64,000 nt of DNA from assembly GCA_006937955.1 (NCBI GenBank), contig SSNP01000015.1, forward strand, positions 4,837,489 through 4,901,488, read 5' to 3'. Under the pieces are notes generated by a model. The model had not been told where the DNA came from. It did no database searches and saw only the letters and a list, made by a program, of their open reading frames with translations. The DNA is from Pachypanchax playfairii. Taxonomy: Eukaryota > Chordata > Actinopteri > Cyprinodontiformes > Aplocheilidae. Position numbers and translations under genes: made by a program. This document shows, in pieces, positions 42,661 through 54,600 of the stretch. Every line of letters starts with the position of its first letter. The first letter of the stretch is position 1.

Positions 42661-43689
42661 CTGAATTTAAACACTAACAGGAAAATGTTAAAAGTTTGTT
42701 TTAATGCTAATATCGAAAAGTATATCTGTGTATTGTTTTTAAGCAATAAAAGAGCTTTTTTTCTGCAGCTAGAAGCATAAAATCAGTTTCTGTACAAGAT
42801 GAATACCAATGAATGTTGCATCACCTGTTCTTATTATTAGTGTTATATATGGCCTCTTTTACAACAGACTTCAATTCCACTTGAATTTTATCCATCTTCT
42901 GCTGGCCTCTCAATGAGATAACAGCCGCACTCTGACATGAATTAGCCCCAGATCGACTGATACTTTACCCTGGGGAATTTATGTTCAGAGAGGTCCCTGA
43001 TTTCCCTCATCCTTCACTCTTTTTCCTTTTTTTACCCCTTCACCTCTTCTGCCTAGGGTCGGTTTTCTCGTCCTTGTCACTCAGCTGTCTGCGAGACGTC
43101 AAGCTGTCTCTTTGTCTGACAGATGGCTGCTGGCCATGGCTAATGGAGTTATTTGCAACAAATGTGCAAAACATGACTGATGAAAAAAATGTCATCTAGG
43201 GTAGTAACGAATGCTAGAGTGCTGAAGATGGAGACGAGAGGTCCATTTCCATTTATCACAACTACTGACAGATGATTCCACTTCTCATTTTCCATCTTTC
43301 TGTACTCTGTCCCTCAGCTCATTATTGCTCCACATCCTCCACAGGTTGATTCATTCTCTGCTTGGAGTCAATATTTAACAGCTTTTGAGGTAACTATGTG
43401 TGCATTTAAAATGAGCTGGACCAACTTTTAAATGTAGAAGGCAACACAAGCTTTTTTCACAGCACATATCAATGGCTTTGATAGTTTCTAAGGTCAGGGG
43501 GGCAGTGTTCAAAACAAAGCACATCTTTTTTAGAGAAATAGTAGTTTGTGTCCTGTGAGCCTCATACCATCAGTGTCTGTCAGGGCCATAAGAGGATACA
43601 GAGACATTTCTACTGTTTGGTTCAGTATAGCTGTGCAGGAATCCGACAGGGTCAGAGTACTAATTAAAACCCCAAACCATGTAGATATG

Positions 43690-44650
43690 TAGGGATGCAC
43701 CGATACCGATACTGGTATTGGGTATCGGTATCGGTTAGTTAAGGCAAGGCAAGGCAAGGCAAGGCAAGGCAAGTTTATTTGTATAGCACAATTCATGTAC
43801 AGGACAATTCAAAGTGCTTTACATGAAACAAAAGCATAAGTAAAAGAATGAAAACATGATTTAAATAAACAGAATTAGAACAAAGGACAGCTTAAAAGCA
43901 ACCGTGTGGATTTGGACTTTCTAATAAAACTTTATGTAAATGCAGCGGAGAACAGGTGGGTCTTTAACCTTGATTTAAATAAACTGAGTGTTTCAGCTGA
44001 TCTGAGGCTTTCTGGGAGTTTGTTCCAGAAATGTGGAGCATAGAAGCTGAAAGCAGCTTCTCCATGTCTGGTTCTGACTCTGGGAACTGATAAAAGACCA
44101 GATCCAGAAGACCTGAGGAGTCTTGTAGGTTCATACTGGGTCAGGAGGTCACTGATGTATTTTGGTCCTAAACCATTCAGAGCTTTATAGACCAGCAATA
44201 GAACTTTAAAGTCTATCCTCTGACGGACAGGCAGCCAGTGTAAAGACCTCAGAACTGGACTGATGTGGTCCACTTTTCTGGTTTTAGTGAGAACTCTAGC
44301 AGCAGAGTTCTGAATGAGCTGCAACTCATTAACCAATACTTAACCAATAGTTAACCAATACTATGAACCGATGCGTAAAATGTGGAAACTCTACAATAAT
44401 TTCACAGAAAATGTTTATTTTTCACTTAAAATTTTGGTTTTGTGGTCATTTTTATTAATATTTTTTTTTTTTATCAAGTTCACGATCATTTGTTGTAACA
44501 AGCAGAGAAGAAAATAAAACCTGTCTTCCAATTCACTGGATTTTTTTTGCGTGGTAGAAGTATCGGCATTGGTACTCGGTATCAGCAAGTACTCAGATCC
44601 AAGTATCACTACCATATCATTTTGAAAAAAGTGGTATTGTTGCATCCCTA
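43690..44650. mobile_element. hAT-type element with a nested LINE
   Basis: The termini TAGGGATGCACCGATAC and GTTGCATCCCTA are short inverted repeats. Flanking octamers TAGATATG (43682-43689) and TATATTTG (44651-44658) agree at 6 of 8 positions, as expected for an old hAT duplication. The GATACCGATACTGGTATTGG region is the familiar palindromic end of teleost hAT elements. A LINE fragment (43741 to about 44332) occupies most of its middle. Confidence 0.75.
43741..44332 (-). mobile_element. 5'-truncated LINE (CR1/L2/Rex1-like), 3' end of reverse-transcriptase ORF
   Basis: Minus-strand frame 43932-44336 encodes about 130 residues of the C-terminal region past the reverse-transcriptase core. It has LQLIQNSAARVLT, SPVLRSLHWLPV, VYKALNGLGP and FWNKLPESLRSAETLSLFK, all hallmarks of fish non-LTR elements. 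It is followed by AGTGCTTTGAATTGTCC-type 3' UTR and a (GCCTT)n tail, (AAGGC)n on plus at 43741-43771. It lacks endonuclease and RT catalytic parts, so it is dead on arrival. Confidence 0.85.
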
Positions 44651-44659
44651 TATATTTGT

Positions 44660-45022
44660 ATTAGTGAATAAGCTGAAAGACCTTGACCATAAGCAGTATT
44701 AGATTCCAGTCTAAATACATTAACAGGACTTCATGCCAACTCAGTGGAAAATAGCACTTACCACTTAGTGCTTAAAGTAAAAAAAGTTTAGTTGCACAAC
44801 ATAGGACTGTATAAGTAATCACTGACAAATTGTGTATTTTAAATATAAAATAATCAAGTATTTAAAATTGGGTTTCAAAGTTATAAGAAAATGACGTGTG
44901 TTGTTTTATTTTTAGACACCGGTGGATAAAGAAGGTGTTAACTGTAGAAGGTCTCTGTACGGAAACTGTTATTGACAAACTGTGAATAAATTTCATAAGG
45001 GAGTCTAAAAAAAAGGTGACAC
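44660..45022. other. short AT-rich spacer between two transposons
   Basis: About 360 bp of AT-rich sequence with nothing recognisable. Confidence 0.7.
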
Positions 45023-45024
45023 TA

Positions 45025-45730
45025 GCTACGTTTACATGGGCACATTTAATCGTAATAAACGCCCAATCGGAAAAAAAATACGTCATGTAAACATGTCAAT
45101 CAGAATGTTTTGGTCCGATGCAGCCTGATCAGAATGAAATTTACTTCCGATCGAGAGGGGTGGTTTTGTCCGATCTTCATTCAGATAGACGTGCATGTAC
45201 ACACCCATTCGGAAAGAAAGGGTGAAAAAAGCCCACTGCGCATGCGTACAACTTCAGCGTGACGTCTTTCCGCTTTCGCAGACTCAAGTAGAAAACATGG
45301 CGGGAGGTAAACAGAAGTGGTCTGCTGGTGCAGTCATCCTGTCATCCTGCTCTCCTCTCCTGTGGTGGAGGAGCAGTAGCAATATGTATTCAGCCTCTAG
45401 CTTGGTTAATGCGACCAGTAAAAACCCAAACATAAAGGTAATCACCTGCAGAAGGTTCATATTGGGGAAAACGTGAGTCAGCTCGAGCACACGATGGGGC
45501 GGGAAAGACGTGCAGAAAGGACGGACTTTATTTACTTTTTTTTCTTCCCCTGGAAAGACAACTCGCTGTGCGCATGCTCAACTCATTTAACCTGACTGAG
45601 TGCTTGGTGCATGTGTACTCATGGCATGATCAGATCATTTCAGTTAGTGTCCATGTAAACAGGGATTTGGGAATTCCGATCGACCAACATTTTAATCAGA
45701 TTGGGGAAATATGGCGCATGTAAATGTAGC
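45025..45730. mobile_element. 706-bp TIR element with TA target
   Basis: GCTACGTTTACATG on the left pairs with CATGTAAATGTAGC on the right (one mismatch), each flanked by TA. Near the left end many short TCCGAT/ATCGGA words recur in both directions, a pattern of subterminal binding sites. The middle has CpG-rich sequence and open frames on both strands (plus 45195-45476, minus 45284-45490), plausibly remains of a transposon gene's 5' end. Superfamily not assigned. Confidence 0.7.
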
Positions 45731-45732
45731 TA

Positions 45733-48700
45733 CTGTGAGCTGTCAGTTTTTTCACGTGCCTCAAGGCCTCTTTGTCATGTCATTGGGAATTTGAACACAT
45801 AAAAAAATATATATATATATTTTCTCTCAGAAACACAGCAGAGGTTGTCGTGGGCTTTTACAATCTTGTCTGGAACCCATCTAGATTTAGTTTCAGTGAG
45901 TAAAAGTTCAGAAAATGGGAAACAACTTTAAGAGGGGTTGGTGACTTGAAATTAAATATGGCTGTTTGGAGACAAAAAAGAGAATATCACATTCTGAGCG
46001 TGACGAAATCATGAAGACTCTTTAACAGTTTCAGGTGTGATTTTTGTTTATCTTTTTGACTAAATTGTGCAGAAAATACGTACAAGATTTGCACGATTAT
46101 TGGGTCGATGCAGCAATTCACTTTGCAGATTCGACATAGAGTGCCTGTTCAGTAGGATGTGTTGCTGTTTTAAATCCTTTAATGAGCTAATACTTTCTAT
46201 GAAATGGTGAAATATCTCTGTTTCAGCCTCTGATATGTTTTTATTGGGAATAAAATATGGGTTTGTTTGCAAATCACTGCATTCAGTTTTTATTCATGTT
46301 GCATAGATTCCCAACTTTATTGTAACTGAGGTTGTTGATGAAATAACAGTTGCAGAAGAAGACACATGTTTTCTTCTTGGATGAGAATTAGAATTTAGAT
46401 TTTTGAGAACCATTTGGGTTGAATATCAGCATTTTGAAACATGCAAACACAACACATACACAACCATGTGATTTTCCCCCTGTTTATTTTAATGTGTCAG
46501 AAAAGTGTCTGTTCCTGTATTTACGGGAGGATTTGATTCTTTCAGGTTCAGGAGTTGTTCAGGATGAAAGCTACGGCTAATTTTTGGAGGATTCTCAGAC
46601 ACTTCTCAGCGAGCAGCAGGTTGAGGATCCCTCAGAGACAAAGCTGATTTGCCATGAATGAATGTTGTTGTTGTTGGGTTTTTGTCGTCTCTTTGTGTGA
46701 AAGACACCAAAGCTTTTGAAGTCACAAAAGAAGCCAAAATCAATACACAACACAACAAAACACTCAAAGATCCCACACACACACACAAAAACACTTCAAT
46801 CAAAGGTTATTTTTTCCCAATCAGCTGTGACCTTAAAATGGTTTTATGGTGGTATTGTTCCTTCATCTCCATTCATGGGAATAAGAGACACACAATCTTG
46901 GCTGCCATTGATCTCCATGTAGTTATAAATAAATAAATAAATGTTCAAACTCTTGTCAGGTGTCTGGAAGCCATCTTCAGCAGCGAAGTGCTGAAAGGAG
47001 CAGGTCACAGGTCCGAGGCTGAAGGTATGGAGGTGTTTCTCACTCCTTTCTTCTGTCTTTCACTGTAATTGTCACCCGTCCCTCACGGAAACTGGACGGT
47101 TCCAACTGATCAGCTGAGCAGAAACAGAAATGTGAAATTACAGGGACTTTAGACCTTTTTTTCAGTATTTCAGAGTAAAGAGAACACATTTATTATTTTC
47201 TTTATTTGAAAATCTTTGATTTACAGATAAGAGAAAGTTCACTTTGTTATGCTGGATTCATGAAAACACAGCTGGGATGTTAATTAATGTTGATTGTATG
47301 CATTTTATCATTTCAGTATATTTGAGATCGTTTAGAAGGACGTTTCTTAACGCTGGAGTCCTGTCAAGGTTTTGGTGTTTTTGTGAGAATTTCTGTTTTG
47401 TTTGGATTTCTGTATTTCCTGTTTTTCAGTAAGTTTCTACCTGTTCATTGTTGCCAGTGTGTTTATACTGGCTATTGTGGAGTGTTTCTCACTTAGAGAC
47501 AGACAGCACTTATATCTCAAAGAAGCTGGATGGAAAAAAAAAGTTGTATTTCCAGGTTTTATTGTCTAGAGGCAGATTGCAGCATTTGGACATGAGATAT
47601 TGATCCCAGTCTTTCCTCCCCCACTTGAGGCTTTTGTCAGGGCAAGACGGGTGAAGGTGTGGAGTTGATCCTGGAAACAGTTGATGATTAATATCAATAG
47701 CTTTGTGGGTACCAAAATTCTGTTTCAGATGAGGATATAACATGGTCCAGAGATGTAAAAGAAAGAAAAAAGGGCTGTTACTTAGAGCCAGGATCAGCTG
47801 TTATACCGTGTCAGTGATATATGCACTTTTTTAACACACAGTCCATCTAAAGTCTTTCACTCGAGTCCTGCAAGAAAAGACATGTTCTCTTTTAAAGGCC
47901 TTTACACAGACAATACAAACATAAACCCTAAAATGCACCACATCTTCAAACTTCTTTTTTTTTCGGCTCTCTGGGGATATTGACCTTACCAGTTCTGTTC
48001 TGGCTCGCTGCACAGAGATGTTGGAACTGTCAAAGGAAATATACAGTCCTCTTGTGGTACCCAGGTGTGCTGAAACAAACTGTTAAATTACTCATTACTC
48101 CCATAATACCGCCTTTATGGTTAGCTCATGGGGGTCACGTGTGCAGCCGCCACAAAATGATGCTTTGCAGGAAAAGGTCTACAGACAGAGACGTACATGT
48201 CAGCTGTCAGGAGGAAGACATGAAACAGTTTCCTGTTTCTCTGTCAAGCAGACGTCTCAGTGGAGATGGAACAGAAATGAAAAACAGCAGATAAGAAATG
48301 TTCTGGATGTGAAAATAAATAGATAAAAGATCAATTATTTGGGGGTGTATTAAATAAATATATAGATATTGGAATGTTTGCTTGCAACAGTAAAATACTT
48401 CATCCCCTTCTTGTTTAGAACTAACCAACAATTAAAAAATTCTCCAAACATTTATTGTTCTTGTGACTCATTTTCGATATTTGTTTAAAATATTGAATTT
48501 TCTTTGCAAATATGAAACAAACTTATTTCAGGACTCCTGAATCAGACTTCATCTCTTTTGTTGCGTGTCCTTACTAAACTTCAGCTGAGTGTGTTTATGC
48601 ATATTGATCTTTTCAGTTTTGACAGGGCTGGAGGCAGGGCCGGTGGGAGGAGCAGGCAAAGCTAACGGCTTTTTGATGCAGATAAATGGATTACAGATGG

Positions 48701-50263
48701 CCCACTCAATTTATTTAAATGAGCTATAAAAACAGGGGAGGGTCTATCAGTATGGTTGCAGCTGCATCATCGTGTGACCCGAATGCCTTGATCTGCCCAC
48801 CAGCCACAAATGCTGGACGTCATTTTAAAAACTGCTGCATGCCGAAAAATATATTTCTGCAATAACCTCAGTCAACGTATGTCCATCAGGACAGTTCTTA
48901 AGCAGCAGAAGCAGAATAACCATTGAAATGTATAATTTAAAGTTGATCTTGTTGAATTTTTTTTGTCTTACTTTTTTATTTTAGATGATATTTGAACCCA
49001 CTTAATAAACAAACACAAAATGTGTGTTTAAATGTTCAGTGTTTAGCATGTAATCAGTGAAAAGGAATCCTAAAATTATTCTCTTATTTGCTGTTTTTTA
49101 AAAGGTAACAAATGTTTTCTTGTGGTTGGGCGACTGTTTAGCACTGCAGCACAAATACAAGCAATTCATTATTGTTGTTGTTTTATTTGACCATTGATAT
49201 TAAAAATGGACAAAGGAACAACCTGCGAATTGAAGCCAAAACAATTTTTTTTGTACCACCTCTAAAGTGTAAACAAATAAATCAGTTATCCTGATATTCA
49301 ATTTTTTTTTTACATAAATTTTCAATCTCAAACTGGTAAGTTTTTTCAGGTCTTGACTCCAGTTTATTCTAAGACTTGTTATATTGCTGTTGTATATTAG
49401 ATTATTAAGTTTTCTTCATTTTAATAAGTTATTTGATGCTTTAAAAAGCTGAATTATGTGCAAGTGATTAGGCAGGACTTTCAACCTAACATCAAGGTGT
49501 TGGACTGGTGTTGCTGTTGAAAAATACTCCTAAAACATATTTTATGTGAACTCAAGAAATATGATTTCCATCTGGATGGCACCAAATGTTCTTGTTTTTT
49601 TACAGAACTCAGCTGTTAGATGAGCATTGTGTTCAGTGTTGGACAAGAAGTATTGTAATGAGGGATATGTGCTATTACACTGTAAAAGATTAATACAAAT
49701 AATTAATGTACAAATGAATATAAAACCATAAGAACACAAAGGGTAATGCAAGAATATCCTCCATTGTGAAAAGCCTTGGGTGGTGGTATTACAAGTCTCT
49801 AAGAACCAAGGACCTAGACGGTGTATGACTAAGGAGATAATCCTCCTCATTCAGCCATCTCCATCAGCAGACAATGTCCTGGAGGTAAGAGCTGCCAACA
49901 CATTCCAAACAGTAACATTGGACCACAGTAAATTGTATTTACCCATGTCTCACCTTTAACATCACGCAGGAAAAGGAGCCCAAATGCGATTATGCACATG
50001 AAGAATTAATCCGGAGATGAGCACAGGGTAATGTATGGTAATTATACAACAGGATATTCTTACATGCTGATTAGCATATCTGGGAGGCCAGACAAGGATG
50101 GGAGGCTAGTCTGAGAGGAAGGAAAGGACACAGCTGCTGATAAGAACCCTGTTTGGTTTTTTTTTTTCTATATATAAAAAATATGGATAGTCTGGCTACA
50201 GGCGAGTAGTCTCTCCCATCTCTCTGTTCCTCTCTATCTTATGTGCCCAGCATCTGATGATGT

Positions 50264-50301
<38 letters not shown>

Positions 50302-51130
50302 ACACACAAACAGAATCCTATTCCAGAGAGAAATAAAAAATCATGAACACTGAAACTGAGATGGAAAACTTCACTCGCCACTAACAGTGAATCAGTCACC
50401 TGACTGTGTAACCCTGTGTTCATGTTGTACATCATTATACACAAAAATACTGTGTTTTTTTATTTTGAACCAACATGTTTTGTTGTAGAAATCATTTTCG
50501 TTTAATCTAGGCATGACAACGCTGTGGAGTAATGAGTTGCTAAAGGACTCAAAGTATGAAGCAGTGGACCACGACTGATGGAAACAAATTGTGAGTGGCA
50601 TGTATGAGGGTTACTAAAAGAGTTCAGAAGGTTCATGGGGGTTCTCAATGTCCATGTTTCACTTGCAGAGCCTCATTCCTGTTATTATAATTTTTTTTAA
50701 TTGTGGGACAAAATGTCTCTCAAAATTGTCAAATTATTGCAGGGAAATGGAACCAGCCTGAAAGTCTCTTTAGTTTAGCTTCAGTAGGTCAGAAAGTGAG
50801 AGAAATGTTATAGCGCTACAACTGGTGGCAGCTTGTTGGAGTAGCTCTGTTACTTAGCTAGCATTTTCTAGCATTTTTTGTTCTTTTTGAGTATTTCTTG
50901 CAAGTTTTTGCTTCTGGAAATATTTTCTAAATACTTTTCTTCTGATTTGGGTGCTGTGCTGATCGAGTTTTTTGCTTGATTTGTCACTTTTTTGCCACTT
51001 GTTATGATGCGTAATCATGGCAACAAGAGACTTGTTTACAAGAAAGCGCAACTAACTGACATTTCTAAGGCTGAAATAATCCTCAAATTGTAATTCTGGA
51101 TCCCTGATGAGCTCAAAAGAAGAAGACATG
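45733..51130. other. intergenic DNA, third part of gene desert
   Basis: No supported gene. It contains an exon-like segment at 46960-47025 (see findings), a unique block with a TATA-like GAGCTATAAAAACAGG near 48721, another unique block at 49970-50110 with AGAATTAATCCGG and GCTGATTAGCATATC, and a (CA)n tract at 50266-50308. Otherwise it is AT-rich filler. Confidence 0.6.
50266..50308. repeat. (CA)n microsatellite
   Basis: About 21 CA units with one TA interruption. Confidence 0.95.
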
Positions 51131-51179
51131 GATGCAGAGCAGGAGCAAAGAGAGAGAAAGAGGTTTAAGTTTAACCTTC

Positions 51180-51688
51180 ACTTTCATCAGTCATATTGAC
51201 AAACAGACATGGCTAAAGGAACATATCCTGGACTCCAATGTTGCTCTACCTGGCTTTCAAACAATACCAATAGACAGAGATTTAATGAGGAGCGGCAATA
51301 GAAGAGGAGTTTGTCAGCTGATCACATCTGCAGTCACCTGTTGGGGAAGCAGCATCAGAGCAAGTGACATGAAGAGGCTGAACAGATTGATAAGGAGGAC
51401 TGATTCTGTCCTGGAGACTGAACTGGAGTCTCTTGAGTTGATTGTCCAAAGGAGGATGAAGAACATGATGGAAAACCCTCATCATCCTCTTCAGAACACA
51501 GTAACTCAACAACAGAGTGTCTTCAGCCAGAAGATTCTTCATAATCCGCTGCAGCACAGATGCTACAGGAGATCCTTCCTGCCACACCTAGAACCTTCTA
51601 TAATGGCTTCCTGAAAAGAACTGAGCTACAACAACACTTAATTTCCCTTCGGGGATTAATAAAGTATTTTTGATTTGATTTGATTTGA
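51180..51688 (+). mobile_element. internally deleted LINE remnant
   Basis: The plus-strand frame has WLKEHILDSNVALPGF and IDRDLMRSGNRRG, like the endonuclease domain of fish LINEs. It jumps without a gap to ITSAVTCWGSSI, MKRLNRLIRRTDSVL and RRSFLPHLEPS, like the region beyond reverse transcriptase. A 3' end AATTTCCCTTCGGGGATTAATAAAG follows, then a (GATTT)n tail at 51671-51688. The reverse-transcriptase core is missing, so the copy is inactive. Confidence 0.8.
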
Positions 51689-54600
51689 AAACTTGCAATC
51701 TCACATTTAGTTTGTTTCGCAGACACGTTACCAACATTCACAAATTAGCTGTTGATGATAAAAATGAGCTCTCATGTTACCTGGTGACATATGAAGTTTA
51801 TCTACCTGTAAAATTAAAGCACTATTTTTCTTCTCTTTACCATTACTGTATATTTTTCTGATACACACTGTGGAACTTTTCATCTTTTACAGATAAATCT
51901 TTGTAACTATCTTGATTGAATGGAGCATTCTGACACAGACCAGACTTTTCCCTCCTTTGGGTTTTCTTCTGTCTCTCAGGTGAGTCACTGACCTTGTTGC
52001 TTATGAGCCCCACCTGCTGCAGTCTGCCACTGATCACACCTGCAGCTGATCAGTGCAGCAGTGCGTGTTCCACTGGAGTCACATCGATCTCTTTGGTGTG
52101 GTCAGTTACAAGTATCCTCAAGACTAAACTTGGAATCCTTATGAATGAACTCACCTGTGCAGTAAATCCTCTTCTTACTTCCTGTGTCTAAACTTCACTT
52201 CCTCCGCCTCCAGATTCCTGAATCTCAGATCATATTTAACCCTTCTACCATCTCTGGGTCTACTCAGTCAGTAAAACAACCTGTAACAACTTTAAACATT
52301 CACTGTAAGCAGCCCTTTAATATAAAATACATGCAAAAATAATAGATTTTTGTTTGTTTCCTGATTTCTTTTGATTGCCTCCTCCCTACACCCATTGCAT
52401 AATGTGACCACGAGCCACTGTATCAATTCTAGGTCTGGTATTCAGGTGTAATCATCCATGTAGTACACCAGCTTGCAGCGAACATGGTCCTTTGTGTAAT
52501 ACCCATCTGTTTGGTGCATTGGGACAAGCCCAGTCCCCCCAGAGCTGCAGGAATGAAAGGGGCAAGCATGAGAAGGCCCAGCTGAGAAGACAAGGGTGGG
52601 CGGCCGCATCAGGACCACAGTCTGCCTCTGAGGCACTTCTGCAGTCCACTCTTATTCTAATGCAGCACGTATGACTCCCCTGCCTGCATACAACACAGAG
52701 ATCAGAGGGTGACAGATGCACCAAGGGAGCAGAACAAGGCGCCTGACACAAGGATCCACGCTTTCATGCATGCCGTGTGTGTGTTCTCTCTATCTCTTTT
52801 AAGCTGTTTAGCTAATATTTTCCTATTGACTTGACAGTGTACACATCCTTGGTGTCCCCTCAGTGGGACACATCTGAGTGAGCTCAGATCGATTTATACA
52901 GTGGGCTCCCCTGTCTGTGTTTTCAGTGTTCAGTAGCTGGGTGAGGCAGAGTGGAAGCAGGTGATAAGCTGCTACGGGCCAGTCGACCCGTTCCAGTAAT
53001 AGTCAAGACCTCGCCTCAGAGGGGCTGATTACATCTCACCCAGGGCTTCTCCGTCTGGGAATAAACCCTCTGCAGTGCAGCTTGACCCACCTCTGACTGA
53101 GATCACAGCAAATTCTGATTGTTGGGCATTCTCAAAGTAAAATGAACTGATTTGGATTTTATTGTTTTACATTTTGTTATTAATCAATATAAACATAAAA
53201 CATAACATATAAAAACGATCTATTATGAGCAGCAGTAAAGCAGGTGATCTGAGAAAGTCTGCATGTGTAGCATGAACTGCAGCACTTTCCCCCCAAGCAA
53301 GGGGGACCATATGCCCTCAAGTTCCAACATCCCTCATAAGACCACCCCCCTTTGAGTACCTTTAAACTCCCACACAGGCACGCTCCTTTTCCATCCAAGC
53401 ACCCCCACCCCCCTCCTGGCCCACACTCATGATAACTGACAGGAGCTGCATTGATGAGCACAATGAAACGGGCCGAGCAGCTCAGCTGTCTTCACTCCCC
53501 ACTTGACACCGATTTGACCTCATGTGACTCGTCCTCCCTGCAGGCTGCTCCGCCTGCAGCCTAATATATAGTCTGTCCCTCTATCTCCTTTCTACACACA
53601 CACGCATCCGCTGCAGGCAGGACAAACACCCGATGGGAGCATCCTGAGGTCAACCAGGTTAATTCAATTCAAACTCAGGATGAAGGATTTGTAAATCATG
53701 TATAAATAAGAGACTAGTGCTCAAAATGTAAGGAGTACTACTAATTCCTCATTGCATTCTGGGAAAGTATTTAAAATGTATGAATTCTGGATATTGTTTC
53801 TCAACCTTCTAATAACATGTAAAAACTAAACTATGGAGTATATTCATATTCAAGATGTAATAAAACGGCGGCAGCTAAATGAACAAAGTGAGTTGAACAT
53901 ATAATCTATACCAGAGAATATAAAGTGGGATCATTTCCTCTTAGAAATCCACATACAGCATCAAGTATGGATCCAGTATGAGTGTGTGCCAAAGCCTTGT
54001 GTTAGCGCTCGTCCCTGCGGAACTGAAGACACCTCCGAAACAGAACAGAAGCTGACAGTCTGACAGAGGAGTCAAGGGGGTGTGGCGGAGCTTCATCGCT
54101 CCCCTCTGCCGTTCTGCTCTTTTACAACTTTTACAAAATAGCCTTTTAATTTGCTGCAGCGTCTGGGCTGTCTGCATTGTGCCCGCATCAATCACCATCA
54201 TCACCGGGGGCCTTGGATGCCCCCGTCCCCTGGGCCCTCTCACCGAGTGGCCCCCTCAGGCTCATCACGCTCTCCTCTCATACAGGCTCATTTCCCCACT
54301 CTGGCTCACAGTCATGCATCCAAACAACCTGACACTGCTGTAACCCCACGACAATCAACAAAACTCTCATTTTAAACACTTTTTGATCATCAAGTATAAC
54401 CATCACAGAGGATGGGAGCTCATAGAGAAGATTTATTATAGTGACTGAAAGGATAAACTCAACACAGGCTGAACTCGTGGGAGATGTAGGGGAAGATGTC
54501 TTCTTCTTTCAGAGTTCACATTTAGAACAATAGCTGTTTCACCAAAAACAATAAGTGGCTTTTTCTGTCATCCCAAAATAACTTGTGCTGCAAACGTCAT

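Noticed and set aside
43932..44336. 134-codon minus-strand frame as a host gene
   Set aside because: Product is the familiar C-terminal region of fish non-LTR elements with a (GCCTT)n-type tail, nested in a hAT element.
45195..45476. Open frame inside the 45-kb TIR element as a gene
   Set aside because: Low-complexity Ser/Leu-rich product with an equally long antisense frame; bounded by transposon termini.
47980..48294. 104-codon frame in the gene desert
   Set aside because: No domain or splice signals of note, and mixed frames on both strands; treated as chance.
49624..49660. CAGTGTTGGACAAGAAGTA as a hAT left terminus
   Set aside because: It resembles a known hAT end, but no matching right terminus or 8-bp duplication was found nearby.
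51132..51614. 160-codon open frame as a host gene
   Set aside because: Residues match LINE endonuclease and post-RT segments, and a LINE 3' end with (GATTT)n tail follows; it is a retroelement remnant.
52442..52751. Overlapping frames in a GC-richer stretch
   Set aside because: Three frames are open at once only because stops are AT-rich; no homology recognised.
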